Origin: Epiperipatus broadwayi
Taxonomy: Eukaryota; Onychophora; Udeonychophora; Euonychophora; Peripatidae
NCBI GenBank assembly: GCA_028023455.1
Contig: JAQFVV010006203.1
Coordinates: 6,046,821 to 6,110,820 of the forward strand
DNA: 64,000 bases
Direction of reading: 5' to 3'
Part shown: piece by piece, positions 47,678 to 58,647 of the stretch
Layout of the letters: each line of letters starts with the position of its first letter
Position numbering within the stretch: position 1 is the stretch's first letter
Notes under the pieces: model-generated
Told to the model about the DNA's origin: nothing
Seen by the model: only the letters and a program-made list of their open reading frames with translations
The model's database searches: none
Made by a program: the position numbers and the translations under genes

Positions 47678-47877
47678 ATGACCCTAAGATCTAGGTGAAG
47701 TGCTCTCAGATCCAAAGCTCCTCATTGATGATGGCCACAAGTCAGAAACTAGTCTGGGGATATTGGATGAGTAGGCATTAGATAGGGATTTTATGCACAA
47801 GCCTTCTGGCATTCATTGATTACTCTGGTTGGCACAGGGTGGCAATACTGTATGGAGAGTTTTGCTTTGTTTAAGGT
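47678..47877 (+). repeat. Hammerhead-bearing repeat family 1, copy D, inserted in an LTR
   Basis: About 200 bp matching 1068-1230 and 1415-1600, from CTAAGATCTAGGTG to GAGAGTTTTGC. The sister LTR at 54390-54410 lacks it, so it arrived after the gypsy insertion. It is a partial unit centred on the ribozyme. Confidence 0.8.
47710..47768 (+). ncRNA. Hammerhead ribozyme motif, type I, family 1 copy D
   Basis: ATCCAA (47710-47715) pairs with TTGGAT (47763-47768); TCCTCA (47719-47724) pairs with TGGGGA (47755-47760, one G-U). Core TTGATGA (47725-47731, C3 changed to U), stem II TGGC/GTCA with loop CACAA including a U-A closing pair next to the core, GAAA (47745-47748), then ACTAGT and C47754 as cleavage base. 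Only C3 departs from the required core. Confidence 0.7.
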
Positions 47878-48538
47878 AATATATTATTAACCTTACTATT
47901 AAAAATATATGAATAGATATAAATTCAGTTCTATGTGACATTTTATTTTCCTTTAGTCATTCTTCTCTGTATATACAATTAAAATGGTACGCAAAGGTGA
48001 TATCTTATGGCATTATTCTTTTATTCTGATAGACTGGAAAGTTTACGACTGAGAAAACTACATAAATCAGGTTTTCTACTATTGCACTCTGGTGGATTTG
48101 AACCCATCATGTTGTGAGTTTCCATCACATAAAATATGTTTACTTCATATTGAGAAATAGTTTATAAATTTCCATATATGCAATCATACTGGATAATGCT
48201 TTTACATTTTCCAATTTTATGCAAATATCAATGAGAACTTGTTGCACTTAAGAAAGACAAATGCTACATCTAAATCTTGCCATGGATTAACTATTCTTAA
48301 TGTGAATCCTGTTCTTTCTCAGCATATTTACTTCTTAATGAATCATGTTCTTTCTCAGAATATTTTCTTCTTAATGATAATCTCTCCTTTTTCTTCTCAT
48401 TACGTTTCTCTATTTATACCATACCACATAATTAGAACATTTTTTCCCATCTATAACTAAATGTGGTTTATCAAAAAACACTAATTATATTTGATGAATT
48501 ATATACTTTTCCATTTATCTCATTAAACATATTCAATT

Positions 48539-48623
48539 GTTGGTGGTTAGTATAGCTGCCTTCCAAGCAGCTGGCCAGGTTCGCTTCCCGGTCAATGCAT
48601 TTGACATATGAAAAAAAAAAAAC
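48539..48623 (+). mobile_element. tRNA-Gly(TCC)-derived SINE or retropseudogene
   Basis: The body follows animal tRNA-Gly(TCC): GTTGGTGGTTAGTATAGCTG (the A-box part, lacking a few bases of the D arm), the anticodon arm CTGCCTTCCAAGCAG with anticodon TCC, and a T arm GGTTCGCTTCCC. It is followed by TTTGACATATG and a poly-A tail of twelve. A perfect 11-bp target duplication CATATTCAATT flanks it (48528-48538 and 48624-48634), proving retroposition. The tail TTTGACATATG-A(n) recurs at 51850-51870, so this is a SINE family rather than a one-off pseudogene. Confidence 0.88.
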
Positions 48624-48774
48624 CATATTCAATTAGTCTTTAATTAATCCAATTTAATTGTGTAATTTTCCATTTATTTCATTGAACATATTTAATTATC
48701 CTTTAATTAATCAAATGTAGATGTTTATCATATAATTTTCTTCTAGGTAGTTTATAAATTTGAACCCTAAACAA

Positions 48775-49105
48775 ATACTATAATTTTTCTAAATAGGTTT
48801 GTGATGGTATTCTAATTGTATTTATATATTGGGCTATGGCTCAGTTGGTTAGAGCATTATCTTAAAATTCAATATTCAAGAATCTAAGAGTCCAGGTTTG
48901 ATTCCCATGCCAGTACTGTCACTAGTCAGGCCAGCAACATCTGAAGAAGAGAGGAGAATAATTATGTGCATATACTAACTTATGTGCTATTACTAACAGT
49001 TGAATGTATTTGGAATATTTACATAAAGTTAAATTGTTCTAAGAAAATTCAATATTAGATTATGGAAATAGTCTAGTATATAAATACAAATCTTATAATT
49101 ATAGC
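48775..49105 (+). mobile_element. tRNA-derived SINE, family with CTGAAGA...CGAAAC segment, copy 1
   Basis: Matches the reverse strand of 58648-59078. Here the tRNA-like head is better preserved: GGGCTATGGCTCAGTTGG (A-box TGGCTCAGTTGG), then GGTTTGATTCCCATGCC (B-box GGTTTGATTCC). Next come CAGTACTGTCACTAGTCAGG, CCAGCAACATCTGAAGAAGA and the 3' part ATTACTAACAGTTGAATG. The tail ATTATGGAAATAGTC...AAATAC is the inverse of the 5' flank. No clear poly-A or target duplication remains. Confidence 0.75.
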
Positions 49106-49911
49106 ATTATTTATAATAAATACAATAATTATTCCATTATTTATAAAGAATTTTTAATTACATTAAAAATGTTTTATCCAATTTTACCACACCAAAAAAA
49201 AAAAAACTAATTTCTCTTTGCAAAAATAAAGAAAAAAATATATAAATCTTTGCAAATTGATCTGCAATTTGTTTAGATTTGTCCCTTTGCATTTATTATT
49301 GAAATATTCATATTCCTTACCCTTTTTACCATAAGAATGTATAAATTATTTTTTTAAGAGACATAGACACATTTTTTTAAAACCAATATTTATGAAGTCC
49401 AAGAATACTGAACCAATATACCTGCCTTAAATATGCTAACCAGTGTTTAAAATAGTTAATTTTTAATAATTGTTTATTTCTCTCTTTTTGTCACATATCT
49501 AAGTCCTTTATTCTAATTATTAGTTTAATTCTTTATTCAAAGATAGAATATCTTGTAATGCAAAATGAAATCATACTTGGGCTGAGTTTGAAACATTTCA
49601 CTATCCCTTTCTAAACAATGAGGCAGTGAAATGATGGCAGTCATTTCCTTTTTTATTCTTATTTTTAAGTAGACACGTGTAAATTACTCTTTCTTAAGTT
49701 TGGGTATCCCCATTACATTGCTTTTTACTGATTTGTCATTAAAAACTTATAAGATTTAAATATATATGCACATATACATGTAGTGTAAGATGAGATCTAA
49801 CATACATGCTTAACCTCTTTACTGAAAGTTTTCAATATTCTAGCATTGTAGGTGTTGTGAAATTGGTCAGACTTGATTGCAAGTAAGGATATCTTTCATA
49901 ATGTTTTTGGA

Positions 49912-50100
49912 TCATATACAGTACTTCATTTTATAGTCAAATTCCTGTAAAAAGAGACTCCAATGAACTATATGGTTACTAGTAAGATATCTGTGATTCA
50001 GGAATTCAAGGCTTTTGTTGTCAGTGATCACAATCACTTCCAATCTCAATAGAAATTGCAGAAAATTCTGAAAAGCCCATACAGTATAATTAATTTCCAA
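49912..50100 (-). pseudogene. gypsy RNase H remnant
   Basis: The open frame reads MEINYTVWAFQNFLQFLLRL, then EVIVITDNKSLEFLNHR and ending QEFDYKMKYCI. It matches the retrotransposon RNase H/tether block (E-x-x-A-x-V-W-A...F-R-x-Y-L...V-x-T-D-H-x-S-L...). The catalytic Asp in ITDNKSL is present. It is the longest intact piece of the element. Confidence 0.75.
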
Positions 50101-50279
50101 TGTTTTAATAAATGACTTATAAAGTAGGACTCCAATTGGAAAAGGGTGACTCCTAGACTGTAATCACTACTGTCTATATAGACAATGAAGAGCTTTTTAA
50201 AATAAAATAAAAAGGATTATTTGTTTTAGAAAGCCCATTTTTATTACCTCAAATGTCTCTTCTTGCACTGGAAGTTAAT

Positions 50280-50860
50280 CCTTTAAGTTGCAGCAAAAGT
50301 CCATACTCTGCAAATTTCTTATAGAATTTTTATAAAAATTACATAATCCTAGAAATGATTGGAGAAGTTTTTTTCATTTTTGGAGTAGAGAATTCTTTAA
50401 TCATTTGAATCTTATCAGGATGAGATTTATACCACTACTACCAATGATTAAAACAGCTATTTCATCAATAGCTTGGAGTATTCTTCTCTAAATTAATTGA
50501 TTCCTTTTTGCTTGCATTCTTGAAAAAATATCTCAAGATGTTATATATGTTCATCCAAGTTTACTGATGCCATCAAAACATCATCAAAGTACATATTTGC
50601 AATCTGATTAATATCAGCAGTCCAGCACAACTATTGATCAGATTCAATGGTATTCAGTTGAACTGATATAATGAATTCGGATCTGCCAATAATTAGAGAT
50701 TAAGTCAAAAGTGAAAAAAATATTTTTCCCTTTGGACTTCATTAACAATTCATGGATAGGAAGTTGGATATTACAATAAGATATCACTACTTTATTCAAT
50801 TGATTCAAGTTCAACTTTATAGATCCATTCTTTTTTGTCACCAACACAGTGGGGTTATTG
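50280..50860 (-). pseudogene. gypsy reverse transcriptase remnant
   Basis: Minus-strand translation gives VTKKNGSIKLNLNQLNKVVI (family V-x-K-K-D-G-S-x-R-x-x-x-D-x-R-x-L-N; the catalytic-domain Asp region is damaged), then FFTFDLISNYWQIRI with the conserved F-D-L-x-x-x-Y-W/H-Q-I. MYFDDVLMAS with the Y-x-D-D catalytic box follows near 50590, and GLCNFYKNSIRNL at the start of the connection domain. Stops and shifts separate the pieces. Confidence 0.8.
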
Positions 50861-51349
50861 AATGGGCAGGAGCACTTACAATATAATAATTCAATCCACC
50901 ATTTGCATTGAATGGGATGTAGTCTGATGTTGCTGATTCTGTACTATCCAGATTATATGTTCAAATCCTTTAATAATTCCAGGAACATCCAAAAACACTA
51001 TCTGAAATCTTGCTAGAACAGACTACAATTTTGCATGCATTTCATCACTTATTAACTTAGTCAATAATTAATATGAGAGGTGTCATCTCACTCAAACAGT
51101 AAAACCCTTATAAAGTTATATAAATCTAGAGATAAAAAATTTTATTACCTCTCTATTACTCCTGACCCAACCCTTTGCATAATTCAGCAAAAAATTGGAT
51201 CTCAATATGACATCATGAATAAGTTTTTTTTTAATTAAAAATATGTGATAGACACTTTATTATTTTGCAGTTGAGCCAATATCTGTTTTGTGACTAATTT
51301 CACCTTAGAATTGTTCATCAAAGTCACTTTAATAATTTTTAATGCTAAG

Positions 51350-51620
51350 GTCTATCTTTGGGATTTCATATAGTTTTTCTAAAATTACTGAAATTTGGCT
51401 GCCAGAGTCAACAAGGTCTCTGTGGCAATCCCTTTGAAAATTATTTTAATTTTCAGGCAGCTTTGTTTGTGTACTGGGACACTTAATTTTCCAGATTTAT
51501 GTTAAATTCATCATATAATTTATTATTGTTTTGTAACTGTTTCTCTGTTCTCTTCCGTGAGCCTTAAAGTGGGAAATGGCCTATCATGATTCCTTTCCAT
51601 TTACAAGTATACTTTTGACA
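51350..51620 (-). pseudogene. gypsy protease and zinc-knuckle remnant
   Basis: On the minus strand DLVDSGSQISVI near 51400 carries the aspartyl protease active site D-S-G-S. Upstream near 51600 TCKWKG and GHFPL are a degraded CCHC zinc knuckle (two of the four ligands remain). Confidence 0.6.
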
Positions 51621-51845
51621 GATCTTTTGTGAGACATATTATTAAAAGTGGCTACAGAGGATGTACAATGGACCCATTTTATGGTGCTGTTCCCTATTTA
51701 ACTATCCTTTTCATTACTTTATTTGGCTCTGGGCTATCTGGCTTTTTTTGTGTGCTTTTGTTAATGCTACTTTTCTCTTTTTGAATTTTAGTTGTGATAA
51801 GGTAAGCTTTCTCTTGTGATTTATCAGATGATTTACCTTGGTGAC

Positions 51846-51915
51846 TTTTTTTTTTCATATGTCAAACCATCGGCTGGGAGGCGAACTCACAACAACTGTC
51901 TGCAAGCAACTGCTT
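51846..51915 (-). mobile_element. SINE of the TTTGACATATG-A(n) family, inserted in the gypsy element
   Basis: Read on the minus strand it has GTTGCTTGCAGACAG, GTGAGTTCGCCTCCCAGCC (B-box/T-arm-like GAGTTCGCCTCCC), then GGTTTGACATATG and a poly-A run. The tail is identical to that of 48539-48623, but the head differs, so either it derives from another tRNA or it is strongly diverged. A target duplication is not obvious. Confidence 0.6.
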
Positions 51916-51999
51916 GAATTCATCATTTATAATATATTCTTTTTCACAGCTCTTAAGATCATTTGTTCTATCCAAAAGGACAAATTATGTGAATTATTT

Positions 52000-53600
52000 A
52001 GATAATCCATTTTTAGTCATACCACAAACATCAATTATCCTTAATTTAGGTGCTTGTTGCCTGAAGTATTAAGAGTAGCTTCTCTAAATCCTCTATGAAA
52101 TTTTCTTCCATAACCTACGATCAGATTCTCTCCTGCTGAACTTCTTTTCAAAAATTGTTCATCAAAGTTTCCTTATACTTTTGAAAAATGTTAGATTGAT
52201 TAAATAATGAATCCTATCATCCTTGAGCATCACTTTGTAAGCAGCCACAGGCTATAAACAACTTAATTTCATCTGACATTATACTGAGGTCAAAATAACT
52301 CTAAGCTGTTCAAACATACTACAGATGGTTCACTTTCCTGACTCCCAAATACACTGATTTTCAAGTAGTAATTATCACTACTGTGCATTGCACCATATGT
52401 ATGTATTAGCATTGAATTGAAATAATTTCCAATTCTAATGATTTCTTAGCCACATGAGTTCCCATCCGGATCTGGCCAATCAATTTATCTTCACAGTGCA
52501 GAATCTTTTCTCCATCTTTCTTTAATCTGTCACATTTTTTTCCAGCTGATGATTACCATTGTGAATCACTTAATTTCTACTTCCATTTCTATGTGGCACT
52601 CTGTAATCATTTTCTCATTGCTAATTTTTATATCATTTACCTTTCCGGTTATTTCCTTAATGTTTTCATGAATGTTAACTACAGCATCCTTAATTTCCTT
52701 TCTATACTCAAAATATTTGAAATTTCATTTTCTCCAGTCTCCTTTTGGTTATCTTGATTTTCTTTCATCTGTTAACACCTTCCTTTCCAGTTTTTGGACT
52801 AATTTTCTATTATATTCTAATTTTCATCCTTCATTTATTCTTTCAATGTCTTTATCAGTGCCTGCTGATTCTCCTTCATGCTTGCCAATTTCTTCCTTAT
52901 TCTCCTTAATAAATGTTTCCAGTCTTTGCTAATTTACTCTCATAGCTTACTGAATTTCTTCTATCTTCTTTAACATTTTCATGAGTATCACATTAAAATT
53001 CAGATTTGAATTTTGTTATTTATGTTTTCTTCTCATCTATTATCCCTATTGGCTTTAAGTATCTGTGCTCACTTTCCATACTTATTTCTTTCATGTCCCT
53101 AACTTTTGTTGTATTATCTTTCTTTAGTTTAGATCTTATCAGGATCAATTTTTTATTTGATGTAGATTTTTCAGTCAATATAAATTATTGATTTATCTTT
53201 AATGTTATATTAATTAGCATATTTTCATGAATGATTTCAAGCATCTCTGCCTCACTATCCTTAATTTCTTCTATCTCATTTCTTTAGTTTTACATTTTGT
53301 CAATATCAATTTTTTATTTATTGTAGCATTCTTCACTCAATATGAATTATCTTTAATATACAACCTTACCATGCAGATTTCTCCAATTTCACCTACCATA
53401 CCTGCCTTTATAATTTTCCTGCCAATTATCTAACACTCTTGCCTATTTACCCAATATCCACACTTCTCAATTTTGGGATATTAGTATTTTTTAACTTTTA
53501 ATCCTATTTATGTTACTATTTCCTAATTAATTCCAATTGCTCCTCTAGTGCTGACCTCCTATCTCATTTCAATGCCTCCCACTTTTCTATTTGGATTTGA
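52000..53600 (-). pseudogene. gag-like coiled-coil region of the gypsy element
   Basis: Minus-strand translation between 53000 and 52600 is rich in K, E, N and I with heptad-like spacing, for example ETFIKENKEEIGKHEGES and DAVVNIHENIKEIT, followed by SNEKMITECHIEMEVEIK. This suits a gag coiled coil, followed nearer the protease by FGSQESEP and ATS-type linker residues. Several stops occur. The plus-strand open frames 52672-52932, 53006-53191 and 53227-53433 are the antisense of this region. Confidence 0.5.
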
Positions 53601-53657
53601 GCCCTTCTATTGTATTGATGATATAGTATTTATCATGCCTTATGTTTAGGTACTCTT

Positions 53658-54955
53658 TATATAACAATACTAATTGTAGACTGTTCATCATTGATCACTA
53701 CCTCAGCATTTCATACACAGATTTGCCAAAGCTAACAGATCTAATGCAGCTTTCCTAATTATGATCCAAATAATATTAGATGTATCGTATAATCATTGAA
53801 ATGCTAAATTGATGTTGCTGATAATCACATTAGATATTTGTGATATTTCCTTATCACCAGCTATCAATTCAATTTCCCGAAAGTGGAATACCTTCTCTCT
53901 CATCCAGAAGTATTTTATTATTATTATGACTTCTATTTTTATATTTATAATTTTGTTATATGGTGCTTGGACTAAACTAGCCTTTACTTTGGATGTCATT
54001 TTCTGCTTGGAAAAATGTCTCTGCATATACTATCCTCCCCTCCTCCCTAAAATCACTATCTCCATTCTCCATTATCATTCCTACATCTACCCAACTCAGA
54101 ACATATTTTCTCAGAAGAGTATCAAATTTATCTTATATGACAAATAATGCACTAGGACACTTTGCAAGCTTTACATTTTATTACAAATTGATCCAGTGTA
54201 TTTACCTCAGAAACTACAGAAGTTAGAACTGATTTCCTAATTAACTTTTAATCCCCTTTGTTTATTTCTGATGCACACCCATACATAAAAATAAAACAAA
54301 AAACCTTAATAATTATTAGTGAAATTATAAATCTACAATTGCACTGCCACTATCATTATAATACAAATAATTAACTAAATAAACAAAAAGTAATTAGAAA
54401 CAATAAGTTTTCAGACCTTTTTATTATTTTATTTTTCTTCAATCACTTTTCTGTATATACAATTAAAACTGTAATTTTTCTGTATATACAATTAAAACTG
54501 TAAGTGATACGCACACAATCTTCATAGGCATACACTATGTTCTTATGACATTATTCTTTTACTCTGGTAGGCTGTAAAGTTCATAATTGGGAAAACTACA
54601 TAGGCTTCCAGTTAATGCACTTGGATTTATTCTAATTAATCATATTGCAAACTTCCATCAATCTCCATTGATCAAAACAAATCATGTTTGCTTTGTATTG
54701 AGAAACATTTTGTTAAATCACTGCATATTCAATAGCATTGAAAAATGCTTTAATACTTCTCTATTAATGATGCAAATATTGGTTAAGATGGGTTGCTCTT
54801 AAAAAAGATAAACAATATATCTAAATCTTGCTGTGAAAACTTCCTCAGCATATACTCTTCTCAGCATTGGTCTCTCCTTTTTCTTCTAATTACATTTCTC
54901 TATTTACATCATACCACATAATAAGGCTATACCTTCTATCACTCTCAATCTTAGT
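53658..54955 (-). mobile_element. 5' LTR of the old Ty3/gypsy element
   Basis: Partner of 46853-48480 (see that entry for shared blocks). It contains a local duplication of TCTGTATATACAATTAAAAC at 54448-54500 that the other LTR lacks. In minus orientation it lies upstream of gag. The exact terminal bases could not be placed because both ends are diverged. Confidence 0.75.
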
Positions 54956-55979
54956 TATTAAAAAAATTATTGTTGTTAATTATTGTAATTAAATTCTTTA
55001 CTTATCATAACAGAATTTTTCAACTACCTGACCAGATAAAATTAATTTTTCGCTTAGATTTAAAAATATTTGAGATGCACAAACCATACAGGAAGCTGTG
55101 AATTAGCCGATGAAAAAAAAAAAATGTTAATTTAATACTTGAGCTAAATAATTAGCTATATATTACTGTGTAGCATTCCCCACCACCCACACCCCTTCTA
55201 ATAATTTTCAATAGAAATATATGAGAAAATGTAAGCACATTTTGGTTTTAAATTACATCTAAATAGACTTCAACAAAAGTCATATTTTCAAACATAAAAT
55301 TATCAACAATAAAAAAATGACTTAGCAATTATCACCTTCAATCTCGTAATGATATAACTACAGAATTAAATTAATTGCACAAAGTGCGATGACTTTATCC
55401 AATTTATTGTAAGGAAATGAGATGTAGATGACATATCAACATAGCACTGGAAAAAAACAGTACATTTTTTAATTTTGTGGGTGTAATGAATACTATTAAA
55501 TTTACCATTGTAGAGACACAAGTTCATTGTATTTTCTATGTGAAGCAAAAGAATGGAAAAAGCTTCTTAAAATATATTTTTATGTTAAATTTTGTGGATA
55601 GTTTTTGAGAAAAAAACATACTCCATTTATATTATAACAGTTATCTCACAGATACTTTAAAGAAGTGTGATACTGAGAAAAGAATATAACAGAGCTAAAA
55701 TTATATAGTGTTAAAGATTGCACTTTGAAAAAGTAAACTTCTTTGTTGAAAATACAGAACTGCAAGATATCAAATAAGTAAACTAAAGAGTCAGCATGTG
55801 ATATAACTGAACATTTTATAAGAACAACATTATTTGCATTAAAGAAGACAAGGGGAGTAGACTAGTCCTACTTAACAAACAAGACTATCACAAGAATAAA
55901 TACACAAATTAATAATTTAAGATTTAAACCAGCTGAGTCTTACAACTTAAAAAAAAAAATAAACAAAAATTTACTTCTT
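54956..55979. other. AT-rich DNA, no gene recognised
   Basis: No supportable feature. A short C-rich piece (CCCCACCACCCACACCCC) lies near 55180. Confidence 0.4.
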
Positions 55980-58070
55980 TAATTTTTAGACAATTCTGTA
56001 ATAAGGCGTTCACTAAACGCAAATACTTTAAAATATACCCATAAGCTGTCATACCACCCAGGATATTTGCTAACATAAAATTACATAAAATATAATGACC
56101 TCTAAGGCTAATGATTGAATTTGGAGGAGCCTATTATGACAAATCTACAAAAATGACAAACCAATGCCTCACTGAACATATTGGTTTTGGCAGGTTTACT
56201 GTTAAATCATCACTTGAATTTGTTAATAGAATTAAAAATATAACAATCGACAATCAATATAGACTTGTGTCACTGGATATTACAGAATTGTATGGTTCTA
56301 TCCCCAGAAAACAATATATCCAAATAATTAGTGTTGTGTTGGTAAAATCAGAATATAATTCCAAAAAAACTGAATTTATCGTTGAATACTTAAATTGGAT
56401 CCACAAAGATATTAGTCCTCTCTAATAGTAAATACCATAAAATGGAAAATGGCTGGCCTGTGGGGTTTCTCATGCATGGCATAAGTATCTAGTATTGCAT
56501 TAAATAAATTTGAAGTTCTTCTTAAGTACAGTACTTTAATCAAATTCCAGATCTGTTAGACATGCAATATGTGGAAGATGCCCTCATTGTGCCCAAAAAG
56601 CACAAATTAATGAAATACAGCATAATCTTATGCATAACTCTTCATTATAATGGTCTATTGAAAATGAAGATAACCTAAAAGGATTAAAATTTCTAGACCT
56701 ATATATTCAGCCCAAAGACAGCCAATTAAATTACAAAATGATAATGCACCCTGAATCATTAAAGCCTAGCTCACAAATTTACCAGTCTCAAAGCATTTTT
56801 ATATAGAAATTACAATCTTTGTGAATTTGAATCTCATTGTAAAACTAATATTGAGACATACATTAAAGATTTATGTAAGTAAATCATTTTTTATAGCGCG
56901 ATGTTTGTAAACTGTAATATTTAACACAGCATTACGCTGTTGCACATGTGCTTTGAAGATTTTAACTATAAATGAATGAATACTAACACTCAACCACATG
57001 ATAAAGTCTTTGGAAAAGATAGAATGGCCATCTATCTTTTCGAACCCAAACGCTTTTGTATGGGCGAATCTTAAGTGCTTGAAAGTGAAAGCGTGAATAT
57101 ATTAAATAATCACTTTAAATTACTATTACATGCTTGAATGAAAGACGCTAATGAAATTTACTAGAATTTACAATACATCATTCTTCTTATTTGATATTAA
57201 ATGTATGTAAATAAATCATTTTTTATAGCGCGATGTTTGTAAACTGTAATATTTAACACAGCATTACGCTGTTGCACATGCGCTTTGAAGATTTTAACTA
57301 TAAATGAATGAATACTAACACTTAACCACATGATAAAGTCTTTGGAAAAGATAGAATGGCCATCTATCTTTTCGAACCCAAACGCTTTTGTATGGGCGAA
57401 TCTTCAGTGCTTGAAAGTGAAAGCGTGAATATATTAAATAATCACTTTAAATTACTATTACATGCTTGAATGAAAGACGCTAATGAAATTTACTAGAATT
57501 TATGATACGTCATTCTTCTTATTTGATATTAAATGTATGTAAATAAATCAAATCTTCAGCACTCACTCACATTGTTGAAAAATTCTATGCCAAAATCAGG
57601 AATAGACCTATGTTAGCTGATAAAAAATCTTGGATATCACTACCCTACATACAGCATAAATAAAATCTGCACTGAAACATGTCAGTCTTTGCGCTCCTCC
57701 CACCCTGAACTACTTGATTAATGACACTAAAGACAAGCTGCCTCCAGATCTTGTTTCCCAAGTTGTTTATAAAATTACACTCAACAACACAAACTGCAAT
57801 GCTTTGCTTTGGGAAATCTGGGGGACAATCTCTTTACAAGAGTTAAGCAACATGATATCAATACAATAGAACCCAAACTAATACTGAAATTCAATATATT
57901 TTTTTAAACATGAAACCAAACAAGTCACATATTTGAACTTACATCTGCCAGTATTGTCTGCTCTGAGAGCAATGATGCTAACCACAAAGTTAAAGAGGCC
58001 TGGCATATTGCCAATAATATAAACACCATTAACAAGAAAAAATCCTGTGTCACCCTGTCAACAAAAAATG
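55980..58070 (+). pseudogene. Penelope-like element remnant, interrupted by a 664-bp tandem repeat
   Basis: The open frame 56111-56425 reads YYDKSTKMTNQCLTEHIGFG, a stretch with SSLEFVNRIKN, then YRLVSLDITELYGSIPRKQ with the catalytic-Asp motif S-L-D-(V/I)-T-x-L-(F/Y)-x-x-I-P of PLE reverse transcriptases. MQYVDDALIVPKKH near 56570 carries the Y-V-D-D box, followed by FLDLYIQPKDSQLNYKM near 56690. After the inserted repeat the frame resumes at 57545 (SSALTHIVEKFYAKIRNR). It then reaches a GIY-YIG-domain end at 57950-58060 (SALRAMM...KLKRPGILPIINNINTINKKK-like, normally S-A-L-x-x-H...E-A-W-H-I-A-x-x-I-N-x-x-N). Stops and frameshifts make it inactive. Confidence 0.75.
56881..57544 (-). repeat. 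Tandem dimer of a 332-bp SINE-like repeat inserted in the PLE
   Basis: Two nearly identical copies (56881-57212 and 57213-57544) with a handful of differences. The word AAATCA starts at 56881, 57213 and 57545, exactly 332 bp apart, and flanks both copies. Read on the minus strand each unit contains GTTTGGGTTCGAAAAGATAG (a partial B-box) and a hairpin AAAGATAGATGGCCATTCTATCTTT. It ends CGCGCTATAAAAAATGATTTA, similar to the GCGCTATA tails of several invertebrate and fish SINEs. I found no hammerhead core on either strand. The near identity of the copies against the strong decay of the host PLE shows a recent duplication. Confidence 0.8.
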
Positions 58071-58632
58071 ACTTATCTAAATAAATTCACTTGTTATTCA
58101 AATTTATTTCATTCCAATATCAGCCTTTCAAGCTAATTGAGCACGCGCCATCTCTGTAAAATGCTACTTCTACAAATTTCATAATCCTCTTGGACACTAC
58201 CAGTTAACCAAAAGCATGCTCTGATACTAATTGGGTATATCTAGCATATATATTTTTAAAACATTAAACAAGCTTTTCTTAGTATATGCTTTGTAGTATA
58301 ATCCCTTATTGAATTATATTATTGGTTTGTATAATTATTGCAAAAGATATTTTTAACTTTTTATTCTTTGTCTTTTTTTTTTTTATATCTATTTTCCCAA
58401 AAAATTTATTATACTACCATAAATTGCATATTAGCATATACTATTTTTACATGTGACAATAATTTATCATATTGTTTGTGTCAAATATTTTCTGGTTAAT
58501 ACAAAAACTAAACAGAATATGTTTGTAAGAAAATAATCATCAAACAGGGTAGTCAATTCTGATATATTTCTCAGTATGTTTGATTCTGAAATTGCCTTTC
58601 TAAGTGATAATTATGCAAAATTTCCTAATAGA
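58071..58632. other. AT-rich DNA after the PLE remnant
   Basis: No further coding similarity; may include the degraded 3' end of the PLE. Confidence 0.35.
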
Positions 58633-58647
58633 CTAAACATGATTATG

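Larger units (their letters stand above)
46853..48480 (-). mobile_element. 3' LTR of an old Ty3/gypsy element
   Basis: Direct repeat of 53658-54955. Matching blocks in order are GTTCATCATTGATCACTA, TTGATGTTGCTGATAAT, GATATTTCCTTATCACCA, TCTATTTTTATATTTAT, GTGAAATTATAAATCTA, CTGTATATACAATTAAAA, CACTAGGAC and CTCTCCTTTTTCTTCT. The two have diverged clearly by substitutions and indels, so the element is old. This copy is longer because a family-1 hammerhead repeat (47678-47877) is inserted in it. As the internal genes run on the minus strand, this is the 3' LTR. Confidence 0.75.
48481..53657 (-). mobile_element. Internal region of the old Ty3/gypsy element
   Basis: Minus-strand order is gag-like coiled coil (about 53600-52300), zinc-knuckle remnant (about 51600), protease (51400), reverse transcriptase (50860-50560) and RNase H (50100-49912), the normal gypsy order. 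All frames are broken. Integrase is not recognised between 49900 and 48480, where two SINE-type insertions lie, so it may be deleted or too decayed. The primer-binding site next to the 5' LTR near 53650 could not be recognised. Confidence 0.75.

Noticed and set aside
52672-54226. Plus-strand open frames over the gypsy gag region and 5' LTR
   Set aside because: They are antisense of the minus-strand gag coiled coil or lie in the LTR, and the sister LTR frame at 46977-47279 shows no codon-level conservation.
56881-57544. Possible hammerhead ribozyme in the 332-bp tandem dimer
   Set aside because: Neither strand has CTGANGA with a downstream GAAA; the nearest string CTAATGA has no partner motif.
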